A DNA stretch of 27,500 nt from Symbiodinium natans (taxonomy: Eukaryota > Sar > Dinophyceae > Suessiales > Symbiodiniaceae), in contig CAJNDS010002390.1 of assembly GCA_905221605.1 (NCBI GenBank), forward strand, positions 808,613 to 836,112. The letters run 5' to 3'. How positions within the stretch are numbered: the first letter of the stretch is position 1; every line of letters starts with the position of its first letter. The notes below the pieces were generated by a model, which searched no databases, had not been told where the DNA came from, and saw only the letters and a list, made by a program, of their open reading frames with translations. This document shows, in pieces, positions 15,105 through 23,083 of the stretch. A program made the position numbers and the translations under genes.

Positions 15105-15162
15105 TGACAGCTGCAGTCCTACCGTAAACATCAAACTCTCTGAAGCAGTCGGATGGTTGCCC
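15105..15162 (+). CDS. Weak candidate exon
   Basis: Acceptor CATTGACAG followed by CSPTVNIKLSEAVGWLP before a TAG; a possible donor is GATG|GTTGCC. It directly precedes a CCCTAAA array and the next exon. Confidence 0.3.
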
Positions 15163-15171
15163 TAGACCCCA

Positions 15172-15219
15172 AACCCTAAACCCTAAACCCTAAACCCTAA
15201 ACCCTAAACCCTAAACCCC
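15172..15219 (-). repeat. Telomere-like array (CCCTAAA)
   Basis: Six or seven units. Confidence 0.95.
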
Positions 15220-15262
15220 AATTATCTGGTCCAAGGCTCCATAAGCCCCTAAGCCATTTCAG

Positions 15263-15334
15263 GTCTGGGCAGCCAACTCGCTCGTCTGCAGACTGCGGGC
15301 TCTTCAGCATGAGTCGAAGCCCCAGCGCAACTAG
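15263..15334 (+). CDS. Candidate terminal exon with stop
   Basis: Acceptor AAGCCATTTCAG, with a CCCTAAG branch-like sequence upstream. It reads VWAANSLVCRLRALQHESKP then QRN and TAG. The charged, short C-terminal peptide looks genuine. It may close the plus-strand gene whose pieces lie at 12252-15162, but the phase with 15105-15162 is unresolved. A second frame is also open. Confidence 0.4.
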   Translation, partial: VWAANSLVCRLRALQHESKPQRN

Positions 15335-15365
15335 AAACCACGGGGAAGAATTCTTCCCAACTGCC

Positions 15366-15400
15366 CCTAAACCCTAAACCCTAAGCCCTAAACCCTAAAG
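15366..15400 (-). repeat. Short CCCTAAA array
   Basis: Four to five units with one CCCTAAG. Confidence 0.85.
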
Positions 15401-15497
15401 GGGAAACATATTTCCCCATGTGCACGTAGTAGCTGCTTCAGATTTGTCTTGAGATGAGTTAGGACTTCACGAGCTAGGTTCCGCCTGCTTCTGCTCA

Positions 15498-15551
15498 GGG
15501 TTTAGGGTTTAGGGTTTAGGGTTGAGGGTTGAGGGTTTAGGGTTTAGGGTT
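15498..15551 (+). repeat. Telomere-like array (TTTAGGG/TTGAGGG)
   Basis: Seven units, two TTGAGGG. Confidence 0.9.
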
Positions 15552-15704
15552 CAAGAGCTCTTGGTCGAGCAGTTTCTCGTTTAGGCTCGTTGTTTAGAAC
15601 ATCGAAAAATTCCCACCCACCCGAAGTTCCCATAACATTAAGAAATACAAAGTTTCTTCCTTTTATCAGGATGGCTCAACAATAAAATTAATGCCCACCA
15701 CTTA

Positions 15705-16265
15705 ACCCTCAAGGCCTTGAGGCCCTGAACACCGGCCTTGAGGCCCTGAAACCCTAAACGCCAGGCCTCCAGACCCTAAACACCAGAAACCCTAAACACC
15801 AGGCCCTGAAACCCTAACACCTAGGCCCTGAAACCCTAAACCAGGCCTTGAGGCCCTGAGACCCTAAACACCAGGCCTTGAGGCCCTGAAACCAGGCCTT
15901 GAGGCCCTGAAACCCTAGCCTTGAGGCCCTGAAACCCTAAACACCAGGCCTTGAGGCCCTGGAACCCTTGGGCCTGGAACCCGGAACCCTAAACACCAGG
16001 CCTTGAAACCCTAAACACCAGGCCTTGACACCCTGAAATAAACCAGGCCTTAGCTTGAAACTTAAACACCCGCCTTGACACCAGGCCTTGAGGCCCTGAA
16101 ACCCTAAACACCAAGCCTTGAGGCCCTGAAACCCTAAACACCAGGCCTTGAGGCCCTGAAACCCTAAACGCCAGGCCTTGAGGCCCTGAAACCCTGAACA
16201 CCAGGCCTTGAGACCCTAAACACTAGGCGTTGAGGCCCTGAAACCAGGCCTTGAGGCCCGGAAAC
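15705..16265 (-). repeat. Diverged minisatellite, 30-bp unit containing the telomere heptamer
   Basis: Irregular copies of ACCAGGCCTTGAGGCCCTGA + AACCCTAAAC, with deletions and shortened units. The GGCCT-TG-AGGCC half of each unit is a small inverted repeat. It grades into the regular array at 16266. Confidence 0.9.
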
Positions 16266-16870
16266 CCTAGCCTTGAGGCTCTGAAACCCTAAACACCAGG
16301 CCTTGAGGCCCTGGAACCTTAAACACCAGGCCTTGAGGCCCTGAAACCCTAAACACCAAGCCTTGAGGCCTTGAAACCCTAAACACCAGGCCTTGAGGCC
16401 CTGAAACCCTAAACGCCAGGCCTTGAGGCTCTGAAACCCTAAACACCAGGCCTTGAGGCCCTGGAACCTTAAACACCAGGCCTTGAGGCCCTGAAACCCT
16501 AAACACCAAGCCTTGAGGCCTTGAAACCCTAAACACCAGGCCTTGAGGCCCTGAAACCCTAAACGCCAGGCCTTGAGGCTCTGAAACCCTAAACACCAGG
16601 CCTTGAGGCCCTGGAACCTTAAACACCAGGCCTTGAGGCCCTGAAACCCTAAACACCAAGCCTTGAGGCCTTGAAACCCTAAACACCAGGCCTTGAGGCC
16701 CTGAAACCCTAAACGCCAGGCCTTGAGGCTCTGAAACCCTAAACACCAGGCCTTGAGGCCCTGGAACCTTAAACACCAGGCCTTGAGGCCCTGAAACCCT
16801 AAACACCAAGCCTTGAGGCCTTGAAACCCTAAACACCAGGCCTTGAGGCCCTGAAACCCTAAACACCACG
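16266..16870 (-). repeat. Higher-order repeat: 150-bp block of five 30-bp units, about four copies
   Basis: The 30-bp unit is AAACACCAGGCCTTGAGGCC + CTGAAACCCT. Diagnostic variants recur in the same order: GCCAGG..GGCTCTG, then CTGGAACCTT, standard, CCAAGCC..TTGAAA, standard. This gives a near-perfect 150-bp period. Because 30 is divisible by three, the minus strand is open for 207 codons as a decapeptide repeat (VFRVSGPQGL and variants). I treat that frame as a consequence of the repeat; whether it is translated is unknown. Confidence 0.93.
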
Positions 16871-16873
16871 CCT

Positions 16874-16990
16874 TGAGTTTTGGGTCTCAAGGGTTTGGGT
16901 TCTCAAGGTTTTAGGGTCTCAAGGGTTTAGGGGCTCAAGGGTTGAGGGTCTCAAGGGTTTAGGGGCTCAAGGGTGTAGGGGCTCAAGGCG
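16874..16990 (+). repeat. Telomere-derived minisatellite (TTTAGGG + GCTCAAGGG)
   Basis: About seven copies of a 16-17 bp unit such as TTTAGGGGCTCAAGGG or TTTAGGGTCTCAAGGG. It directly abuts the 150-bp repeat but has the opposite strand sense of the heptamer. A two-copy CCTTGCCCRCGAATAT duplication follows at 16990-17027. Confidence 0.88.
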
Positions 16991-17093
16991 CCCTTGCCCG
17001 CGAATATTTGGGCCTTGCCCACGAATATGTTTAGGGTTGAGGGTTTTTTTTGGGCTTGAGGGTTTAGGCGTTTAGGGTTTAGGATTTTGTTAG

Positions 17094-17157
17094 GTGGCCC
17101 TAGGCCTCAAGGCCGCCGAACCCTACCAAGCACCTAAGCCCAAGACATGCACCTCAG
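17094..17157 (+). CDS. Weak candidate exon
   Basis: Acceptor TTTTGTTAG, donor CTCAG|GTGACA. Reads VALGLKAAEPYQAPKPKTCT then S. Downstream to 17240 all three plus frames and one minus frame are open, so GC-driven chance frames are a concern. No family recognised. Confidence 0.3.
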
Positions 17158-17244
17158 GTGACAGCGCGCACTGCCTCAACTTCGATGGCCTCTGGTATTC
17201 TGTCTATGAGGTCGACCGCCCCCAGGCCCCCTGCTCACGTTATA

Positions 17245-17960
17245 GTCCTTCTTACTGGCTCAAAACCCAACTTTTCAACTTATGGGCTTCTTATAAGGCA
17301 GTTTATTCTGAAAGTTTCAACTTTTATGTCCTTGGGTTTTGGGCCAGTAAGCCTTCATGATGCAGGGCTTTCGGGGGTTCTTCGGTATGTTCCCAAACCC
17401 TAAGCCAAGAACCGTAACACCGCAGGGCCGGAGGAATGCGGTCATCATGAGACATACTGTACACAAGGTTTTTGGTACAGAGTTCCTCGGTAGTCCCTTG
17501 GGACATTTTATGTTTTCCCTTATTGGGTTTAAGAGGATCATAGTAAGTTTTTTCAGAGAGTTTTAAGGGCCGTCCTAGGTTCCATAATGGCAGCATTGGA
17601 CCCTCTGACCAGTGCGACGAAAAGATTCATGAAATCTAGCCAGTACACGAGGACCCTAAATCCTCAGCTCTAAATACTACATTGTACAGAGACTCCTCGA
17701 TACCCTTTGTAAGAGGGCAATGCACCTTGTTGGGTTCCATACCCTTCCTTCAGCCGCTTATGGGTATCCAGGCAGGAAAGCTGCATCGGTTCTAAACACA
17801 GCCCCTCAGCCTTCTGAAGCCTTCAACCCTTTCAAAATTTGGGTCATTTTCCCCTATATGAGCCTATATGGTATATATATATACTACTCTAACAATAAGG
17901 GTAAGATGAACCATAAAACCCTTTTGCCTGAACTGGACCGCAGGCTCACCCCCGTGCGTG
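17245..17960. other. Largely unassigned unique sequence
   Basis: Contains several open but mutually overlapping frames on both strands (for example 17357-17566 plus and 17317-17596 minus) without motifs. A TATATATATA tract lies at 17870-17882. I could not choose a coding frame. Confidence 0.35.
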
Positions 17961-18054
17961 CTTTCAGGCCCCAGCAGACCCTAAACCCTGCACCCTACTC
18001 AAAGGCTCCAGCGTAGTACCTTCTCGGGTACTAGACTAGAATCTCCTTTCGCCA

Positions 18055-18089
18055 CCCCAAAAGGAGATTAGATTTGAGCCTTCAGGTAA
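18055..18089 (+). repeat. Dispersed repeat family F, copy 3
   Basis: CACCCCAAAAGGAGATTAGA then TTTGAGCCTTCAG followed by GTAAAG. Same layout as 7568-7622 and 25988-26037. Confidence 0.6.
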
Positions 18090-18448
18090 AGTCGAAAGGG
18101 GAAACTCAAAGTTTGCACCCGTGGTCAGTAGGCGCGCAGGTCCCTTGGATGCCTCAGTTTTATGGAACACTATCACTTCCTACCACCCTCCCCCCACCCC
18201 CCGATTCCGCAACAAAAGCAGTCCTTGGGGCCTTTTTAAAAAAATACAGTTCAGGGTAAGGCTTATAGGACCTGTAGACTTCTCGGGTTTGCAGGGGATG
18301 GGCTTGTAGGGACCACAGGGCATATCTGACCCGTTTGGGAGATGTGTTTTTGTTTCTGCACCTGTGTGGGTTGCATGCGTTGCAAGGGGCGATTAGCATT
18401 GCAACGGTTCAGGGGTCAAAGCCCTGCAAACCCTGCAAACCTCATGCC

Positions 18449-18551
18449 TTGGGATGTTCCCCCTTATACTAGCAGTCCTTGATAAAGATTATAAACTAGG
18501 GGGTGCTATAATCCCTATTAAGGACTGTTAGTCTATGGCGGAACATCCCAA
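18449..18551. mobile_element. MITE-like element family A, copy 3, the most complete
   Basis: 103 bp with about 44-bp terminal inverted repeats: left TTGGGATGTTCCCCCTTATA + CTAGCAGTCCTTGAT; right the complement of TTGGGATGTTCCGCCATAGA + CTAACAGTCCTTAAT. The arms pair almost completely around a centre near 18500. It ends 45 bp before the acceptor of the exon at 18597. Confidence 0.9.
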
Positions 18552-18596
18552 CCTGTATCCTAAGCACCCAGTTGAGACAAGGTTTAGGAATTCTAG

Positions 18597-18679
18597 GGTC
18601 TGCAAGATCTTCTACGACATCACCATCAGCATCCTCTTGCCGACGGAGTACAAGCTCGGCGGGACATTTGGGGTTTCAG
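18597..18679 (+). CDS. Candidate exon, product unknown
   Basis: Acceptor GAATTCTAG, donor TTTCAG|GTGGTT. Reads VCKIFYDITISILLPTEYKL then GGTFGVS, with a hydrophobic stretch (FYDITISILL) that could be part of a membrane helix. The other frames are poorer. It is the first of several plus-strand exon-like segments up to 22968. A weaker piece (ATGGTGGATTTCGG onward) lies at 18798-18840. Confidence 0.5.
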
Positions 18680-18941
18680 GTGGTTTTTGGAATCCGTAAG
18701 CCCTAAGCCCTAAATCTCAAATCCAAAGCCCTAAAACCTAAACCCTATTTACATAAGCACGCCGCATGTCGGGACGGTTGGGGGAGGGAGCCTTAGCATG
18801 GTGGATTTCGGCCGAGGGAACTTCTGGGGAGAGGATCACAGGGCGCCCCAGCCCTCAAAGCCTGCAAACCCTTGAGCCCTGGAAGGTCCATGTGGGCAGT
18901 TGCTTGGTTCTAGGGTTTAGGGTTTGGGGCCACTAGGCCCG

Positions 18942-19047
18942 GAGTGGGCCCTTCTTTCCGTTGTTTAGGGTGTAACAGCCCTTATTTATTTACCCCGTTT
19001 CAACCCAGTAAAGGGCACCCTTCTATATCCTAGGCTACTCTTGAGTC
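18942..19047 (+). repeat. Dispersed repeat family D, copy 3
   Basis: GAGTGGGCCCTTCTTTCC, AACAGCCCTT, AAAGGGCACCCTTC and GCTACTCTTGAGTC align with copies at 704-810 and 3262-3358. Confidence 0.6.
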
Positions 19048-19050
19048 GAG

Positions 19051-19143
19051 GCTCTCTACATTCGGGTCCCTTTTTGGGTACCTTTTACAAGGGTGCCAGC
19101 TTATATTGGGGACCCCAAAAAAAGAGACTCTAATGTAGAGAGC
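19051..19143. mobile_element. MITE-like element family E, copy 1, 93 bp
   Basis: Perfect GCTCTCTACATT / AATGTAGAGAGC ends with further pairing (GGGTCCCTTTTTGGG against CCCCAAAAAAAGAGACTC). Directly abuts family D copy 3. The inner GGTCCCTTTTTGGGTACC-type sequence also occurs at 22807. Confidence 0.85.
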
Positions 19144-19546
19144 TGCCCATGTGGAGGTCCATTCGCCATGGGCACTGAAGTTTCCTCAGTTTGTTTCTTT
19201 TTTTGGTGAAAACCGAACCCAAGGGAATGTAAACGGTATTGTTTATCATTGTGGCTGGAAGTGGAGTGTAGGGTAGTTAGAGCTGGGTTTTAAGTGGGTT
19301 TAGGGTTCAGAAGTTGGTGTTTAGGGTCTAGGGTTTAGGGTGGGAACCTTATTTGGGGTTCTTATAACCGGGCTTATATAGCTACCCATGAACCTAAGTA
19401 GGGCCAGTAGTGCAGTGGTGCAGAAAAAGGTTTTGCCGGCCGCTGCAGACTTACCCATGAGCACAGGACTAGGATTTTATAGGAGGCGGTTGAGGGTACT
19501 AGGGGTGCGACACATGCAAAGCTGATGCAGTGAAGCCCCCGCCTCA

Positions 19547-19566
19547 CCCCCCCCCCCCCCCCCCCC
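19547..19566 (-). repeat. C homopolymer (20 C)
   Basis: Uninterrupted. Confidence 0.9.
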
Positions 19567-19586
19567 ACAAGCGCAAGCAGTCCTTC

Positions 19587-19682
19587 AACCCTAAACCCTA
19601 AACCCTAAACCCTAAACCCTAAACCCTATACCCTATACCCTAAACCCTATACCCTATACCCTATACCCTATACCCTAAACCC
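19587..19682 (-). repeat. Telomere-like array with CCCTATA variants
   Basis: CCCTAAA units followed by a cluster of CCCTATA units, alternating in blocks. It ends 11 bp before the exon at 19694. Confidence 0.95.
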
Positions 19683-19693
19683 AACGGGTGCAG

Positions 19694-19776
19694 GAATGTG
19701 ACCTACCGGGAATCTTCGCTTTTTCTGAGTACCTCAGCGTGGTTTCATCAGCTCTGCAGCCCCCATTCTTGGGCAG
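19694..19776 (+). CDS. Candidate exon, product unknown
   Basis: Acceptor ACGGGTGCAG, strong donor GGCAG|GTGAAC, phase 0 in. Reads ECDLPGIFAFSEYLSVVSSA then LQPPFLG. It has CCCTAAA upstream and decayed TTTAGGG downstream, the usual exon context in this window. No family recognised; alternative frames contain stops. Confidence 0.5.
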
Positions 19777-20177
19777 GTGAACCCTGATGTTAGGTTTGTG
19801 GATTTAGGGTTTCGGGTTTAGCGATCCGGGTTCGGGGTTTGTAGGTTTATGGGCCTTTTAAGGGCTTTTTAAGGGCTTGAGGCTGTTTAGGGTGTTTTTG
19901 GGGTTGTGGGTTCAGGGCTTTCAGGAAATCCTTCTTAGCTGAACCTGATGTCGGCGGCTTCCACGTCGAGAGTGAAGTAGATGAGCAGTAGATGAGTTGA
20001 ACCCAGGGTTTGGGTGAAGACCTGAATCCTGAACCCCCCTAGAATCTCAAAATCGCGGCCATACTGTAGGGACAACAGGAGACGCTGCACCCTACACCCT
20101 AAACCCTAAGCCCCCCCCAAAAAACCGCATGTACCAGAGTTGCACCCCGCCTAGCACGTAAAAGAGGCAGGCATGGT

Positions 20178-20235
20178 TTTAACCCTCTACCCTAAACCCT
20201 AAACCCTAAACCCTAAAAACCCTAAACCCCAAACC
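20178..20235 (-). repeat. Telomere-like array (CCCTAAA)
   Basis: Six or so units with CCCTAAAAA and CCCCAAA variants. Confidence 0.9.
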
Positions 20236-20238
20236 CGA

Positions 20239-20308
20239 AGCCACCAAGGCCACCACCAGCCTGTGGCGACAGCCGAGGGAGGCGCGCTGGGCCAACACAC
20301 CAGACCGG
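20239..20308 (+). CDS. Weak candidate exon between inverted telomere-like arrays
   Basis: Reads ATKATTSLWRQPREARWANT then PDR after AACCCGAAG. It ends at TTTAGGG repeats without a good GT donor. Flanked by CCCTAAA (left) and TTTAGGG (right). Confidence 0.3.
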
Positions 20309-20385
20309 TTTAGGGTTTAGGGTTTAGGGTTTAGGGTTTAGGGTTTAGGGTTTAGGGTTAGGGTAAGTTTACGGTTTAGGGTTTC
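20309..20385 (+). repeat. Telomere-like array (TTTAGGG)
   Basis: About eight clean units, then decayed ones. Confidence 0.95.
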
Positions 20386-20660
20386 GGGAACCAATCTTCT
20401 GGGCACGAGACGCTAAGCCCTAATGCTCCCAACGACCCTGAGCCCCTCCCCCTCCCCCCTCCCCAACAAAACCTACTCCCCAAACCCTAAACCCTAACTC
20501 TGCAGTTCCCCTGTTTGAAGGTTATGAGTAATTACGGCTATTCTGTCCCTGAGCTCGAGGAATAAGATTTTTCCAGCCATGACAACATGTATCTACGATT
20601 ACTGAGCAAACCCTATGAATCCTGAACCCTATAAACCCCAAACGCGGCAAACCGTCACCA

Positions 20661-20867
20661 GACCCTAAACCCTAACCCTAAACCCCAAACCCTAAACCCT
20701 AAACCCTAAGCTCTAAACCCGAAACCCGAAACCCTAAACCCTAAACCCTAAACCTTAACCCTAAACCCTAAACCCTAAATCCTAAATCCTAAACCCTAAA
20801 CCCTAAACCCTAAACCCTAAACCCTAAACCCTAAACCCTAACCCTAAACCCTAAACCCTAAACCCTA
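20661..20867 (-). repeat. Long telomere-like array (CCCTAAA)
   Basis: About 29 units with a few CCCTAA, CCTTAA and CCCGAAA variants. It ends at the acceptor of the exon at 20869. Confidence 0.97.
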
Positions 20868-20868
20868 G

Positions 20869-20957
20869 GAGCTCTCCGCGCCGAACTGGTCGGAGACCTT
20901 GCAGCGGCCGTGGCACCCCACCGCTTTGAGTCTAAGCGCCTCGGCTTTGGGATTAGG
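20869..20957 (+). CDS. Candidate exon, possible extracellular-repeat fragment
   Basis: The telomere-like array supplies the acceptor (AACCCTAG). Reads ALRAELVGDLAAAVAPHRFE then SKRLGFGI, ending at GG|GTGTGG. The pattern (hydrophobic-x-x-D-[LI]-A-x-[AT]-[LV]-x-x-x-x-x-[RI]-F) resembles a small domain common in large protist surface proteins, often written FxxDLAxALGVPxxRI. The match is short. Another frame (ELSAPNWSETLQ...) is open. Confidence 0.45.
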
Positions 20958-21350
20958 GTGTGGGGTTTGCGGTTTAGGGTTTGGGGTTTAGGGTTTACGG
21001 TTTGGGGTTAAGGGCTTGAGGTTTCTAGGTTTAGGGTTTGAGGTGTCAAAGTTTAGGGTTTGAGGTGTCTAAGTTTAAGGCTTGGGGTTGGGGTCTGGGG
21101 TTTAGGTTTTGCGGTTCAGTGTTTGGGGTTTGGGTTTTAGCGTTTGTCGGTTTAGGATTTGGGGTTCTGGTTTAGGTTTTTGGGGTTCAAGTTTTAGGGT
21201 TTAGGGTTTGGGTTTGGGGTTCAGGGTTTGGGGTCTTGGGCTGAGGGTGTAGTGCGGGTGTACGGGATTTATGGGCTTCATCGTTTTTCTAGGGTTCAAA
21301 TGGCTTTTCTTTCTGGGAGTAAGATTTAAGATCCAGGGCTTGGGGTTTAG
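20958..21350 (+). repeat. Decayed G-rich telomere-like sequence
   Basis: Nearly 400 bp of GGGTTT, GGTTTGGGG, TTTAGGG and GGTTTTAG variants, plus a (GT)n tract at 21359-21379. No coding signal. Confidence 0.8.
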
Positions 21351-21542
21351 GGTTTAAGGTGTGTGTGTGTGTGTGTGTGACTTGCTTGTTGTTGTTTGGT
21401 CTGTGACTTTCGTGGGGCTTGGGTTCACGTACACCCTAAACCCAAAGCCTAAACCCCTGAGTCCTGAAGGCCTTATAACCCCAAAACTCAGGGTTTTGGG
21501 TTTAGGGTTTAGGGTTCGAAGGCACCGAAGACCTTGAGTGAG

Positions 21543-21610
21543 GGCCCGCTTCCGTCGCGCGACAGTCAGCGAACGCCAAGAGGTCGTCTTGTTTTATGAG
21601 AACTCGATAG
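21543..21610 (+). CDS. Candidate exon, strand ambiguous
   Basis: Plus strand: acceptor TTGAGTGAG, strong donor CGATAG|GTAATA. Reads ARFRRATVSERQEVVLFYEN then SI. The minus strand is also open (ITYRVLIKQDDLLAFADCRA). The plus donor is the better signal. Confidence 0.35.
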
Positions 21611-22117
21611 GTAATATCCAAGCAGCACCCATGATTTGGATCAACCCCCCCCAAATCTTGAATCTACATACGGCTTAGGGTTTGGAGTTCCTTGTTGTCG
21701 GGTCTGGGGTTAGAGTCTTTAGAATTCGGCTTCGGGTTTTTCTTCTGAGGTTCAACTAGGTTCCAAGCACCAACCAAGTATCCTGGCGACCAACCAGATG
21801 TAAACCTTGTAACAACCCCAAATGCTACACCCCCAACCCCCAACCCTAGACCCTAAACCATATCCCTACACCCTAAACCCTCCTCTCCACCATGCAGACT
21901 TTCCACCCAAGGAGTCTCAGCCCACAGCAGGGTTTGGGGTAAAGTAAGGGTTTGGCGTTTAAAGACTCGACTTTGTGTTAAGGGGTTAAGGGGTTTGACA
22001 GGGTATTACAGAGGTTAGAGGGCAACCACATCTCCCAGGTATTTGGTGGTGCCACAGCGTCCGACCGGACTCCGAGGGGGGTGGCTGGGGGGCATGGGGT
22101 TTCGGGTTTAGGGTTTC

Positions 22118-22142
22118 TTAGGGTTTAGGCCCTAAACCCTAA
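22118..22142. repeat. Head-to-head telomere-repeat junction
   Basis: TTAGGGTTTAGG is followed directly by CCCTAAACCCTAA, a near-perfect palindrome. Further mixed-orientation units follow to 22195. Confidence 0.85.
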
Positions 22143-22365
22143 ACCCTACACCCTATCGGGTTTAGGCCCTAAACTTTAGGGTTTAGGACCTATTGGGCCT
22201 TTAGGACCCTTAGGACCGACCTTTAGAACCTTGAGGACCTGTAGGACCTTTAGTGAGTTCCGCTAACATCCTGAAACCCCTGGCCCCAGAAGCTCTGACG
22301 CCGAGCTACCCTGACTCGGGAACTTAGTGGCTGCGCAGACGGGCTACTAACCTTGGGAACGAAAT

Positions 22366-22427
22366 GAACCCTAACCCCTAAACCCTAAACCCTCAACCCT
22401 AAACCCTAAACCCTAAACCCTAAACCG
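22366..22427 (-). repeat. Telomere-like array (CCCTAAA)
   Basis: Eight units with two variants. Confidence 0.93.
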
Positions 22428-22429
22428 TT

Positions 22430-22483
22430 TCTAGTATGCAGGGTGTATAATCCCAATTTTAGGGTTCATCTGGTCCCCAAGGA
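22430..22483 (+). repeat. Dispersed repeat, second copy of 8-85
   Basis: TTTCTAGTATGCAGGGTGTA and AGGGTTCATCTGGTCCCCAA match the beginning of the window. Confidence 0.65.
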
Positions 22484-22623
22484 AGTAGGAGAACCCCAAG
22501 TGTAGGGTCCTCTTTGCTGCTTCTTTGCTACGGAGAACTCCATTAACTGCATAAGTCCGCCGATTCTCCAAGTAAGTTTACAGCACCTCCACAGGGTTTG
22601 AGAAGTTTGGGTTCAAGATTTCT

Positions 22624-22709
22624 AGGGTTTAGGGTTTAGGGTTTAGGGTTTAGGGTTTAGGGTTTAGGGTTTAGGGTTTAGGGTTTAGGGTTTAGGGTTT
22701 AGGGTTTAG
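22624..22709 (+). repeat. Telomere-like array (TTTAGGG, about 12 units)
   Basis: Clean array. Its last GTTTAG is the putative acceptor of the following exon, an exception to the usual polarity. Confidence 0.97.
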
Positions 22710-22784
22710 ACGTACAACCCCGCATGAAACCCCGACTACGCCCACAACGGCCCCAAATTGGACCTAAGCCTCATGGCCTATATG
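22710..22784 (+). CDS. Candidate penultimate exon
   Basis: Ends in a consensus donor TATG|GTGAGT. In the frame that joins the next exon it reads VQPRMKPRLRPQRPQIGPKP then HGLY, Arg/Pro-rich. Another frame (NPDYAHNGPKLDLSLMAYM) looks more like a folded protein but has a TGA near its start and joins out of phase. Either the frame choice is wrong or this ATG begins a small gene. Confidence 0.4.
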
Positions 22785-22806
22785 GTGAGTTCTCTGAAGT
22801 ACAGGT

Positions 22807-22871
22807 ATGGTCCCTTTTGGGTACCCAAAATGTAGGGACCTCCGTATAACAAGGACCTCAAAAGGGACCAT
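22807..22871. mobile_element. Inverted-repeat element family E, copy 2, inside a short intron
   Basis: Ends ATGGTCCCTTTTGGG and the complement of ATGGTCCCTTTTGAG. It makes up about half of the 140-nt candidate intron 22785-22924. Confidence 0.75.
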
Positions 22872-22924
22872 TGTTCGAGAACTGACCATCTCATAATTTT
22901 CAATCCTGAACCCCAACCCACCAG

Positions 22925-22968
22925 TCCCCGAGCTGCGCTATTGCAGCCTTGAGGACACGCTCGAGTGA
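22925..22968 (+). CDS. Candidate terminal exon with stop
   Basis: Acceptor ACCCACCAG. G + TC gives Val, then PELRYCSLEDTLE and TGA, in phase with the exon ending at 22784. An AATAAA lies 110 nt downstream. Product unknown. Confidence 0.4.
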
Positions 22969-23077
22969 ACCCTTCGGCGTCCGAGACCTACATCGAACAG
23001 ATTTTTGCTGGTTACAAATTAGTGTCCAACATGTGGTGCATAATGCATCTTAAAGCACGGCCTAATGCATCAGATAC

Positions 23078-23083
23078 AATAAA
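23078..23083 (+). terminator. Possible polyadenylation signal AATAAA
   Basis: AATAAA in an AT-richer stretch downstream of the stop at 22966-22968. Animal-type signals are not universal in protists, so this is only suggestive. Confidence 0.3.

Noticed and set aside
5161-16870. CRISPR-like arrays
   Set aside because: The regularly spaced repeats are direct tandem minisatellites without unique spacers, in a eukaryotic context with no cas genes.
16267-16890. 207-codon minus-strand frame of decapeptide repeats as a protein gene
   Set aside because: A 30-bp repeat without stops stays open by construction. There is no unique flanking coding sequence or clear start context, and the frame ends when the repeat ends.
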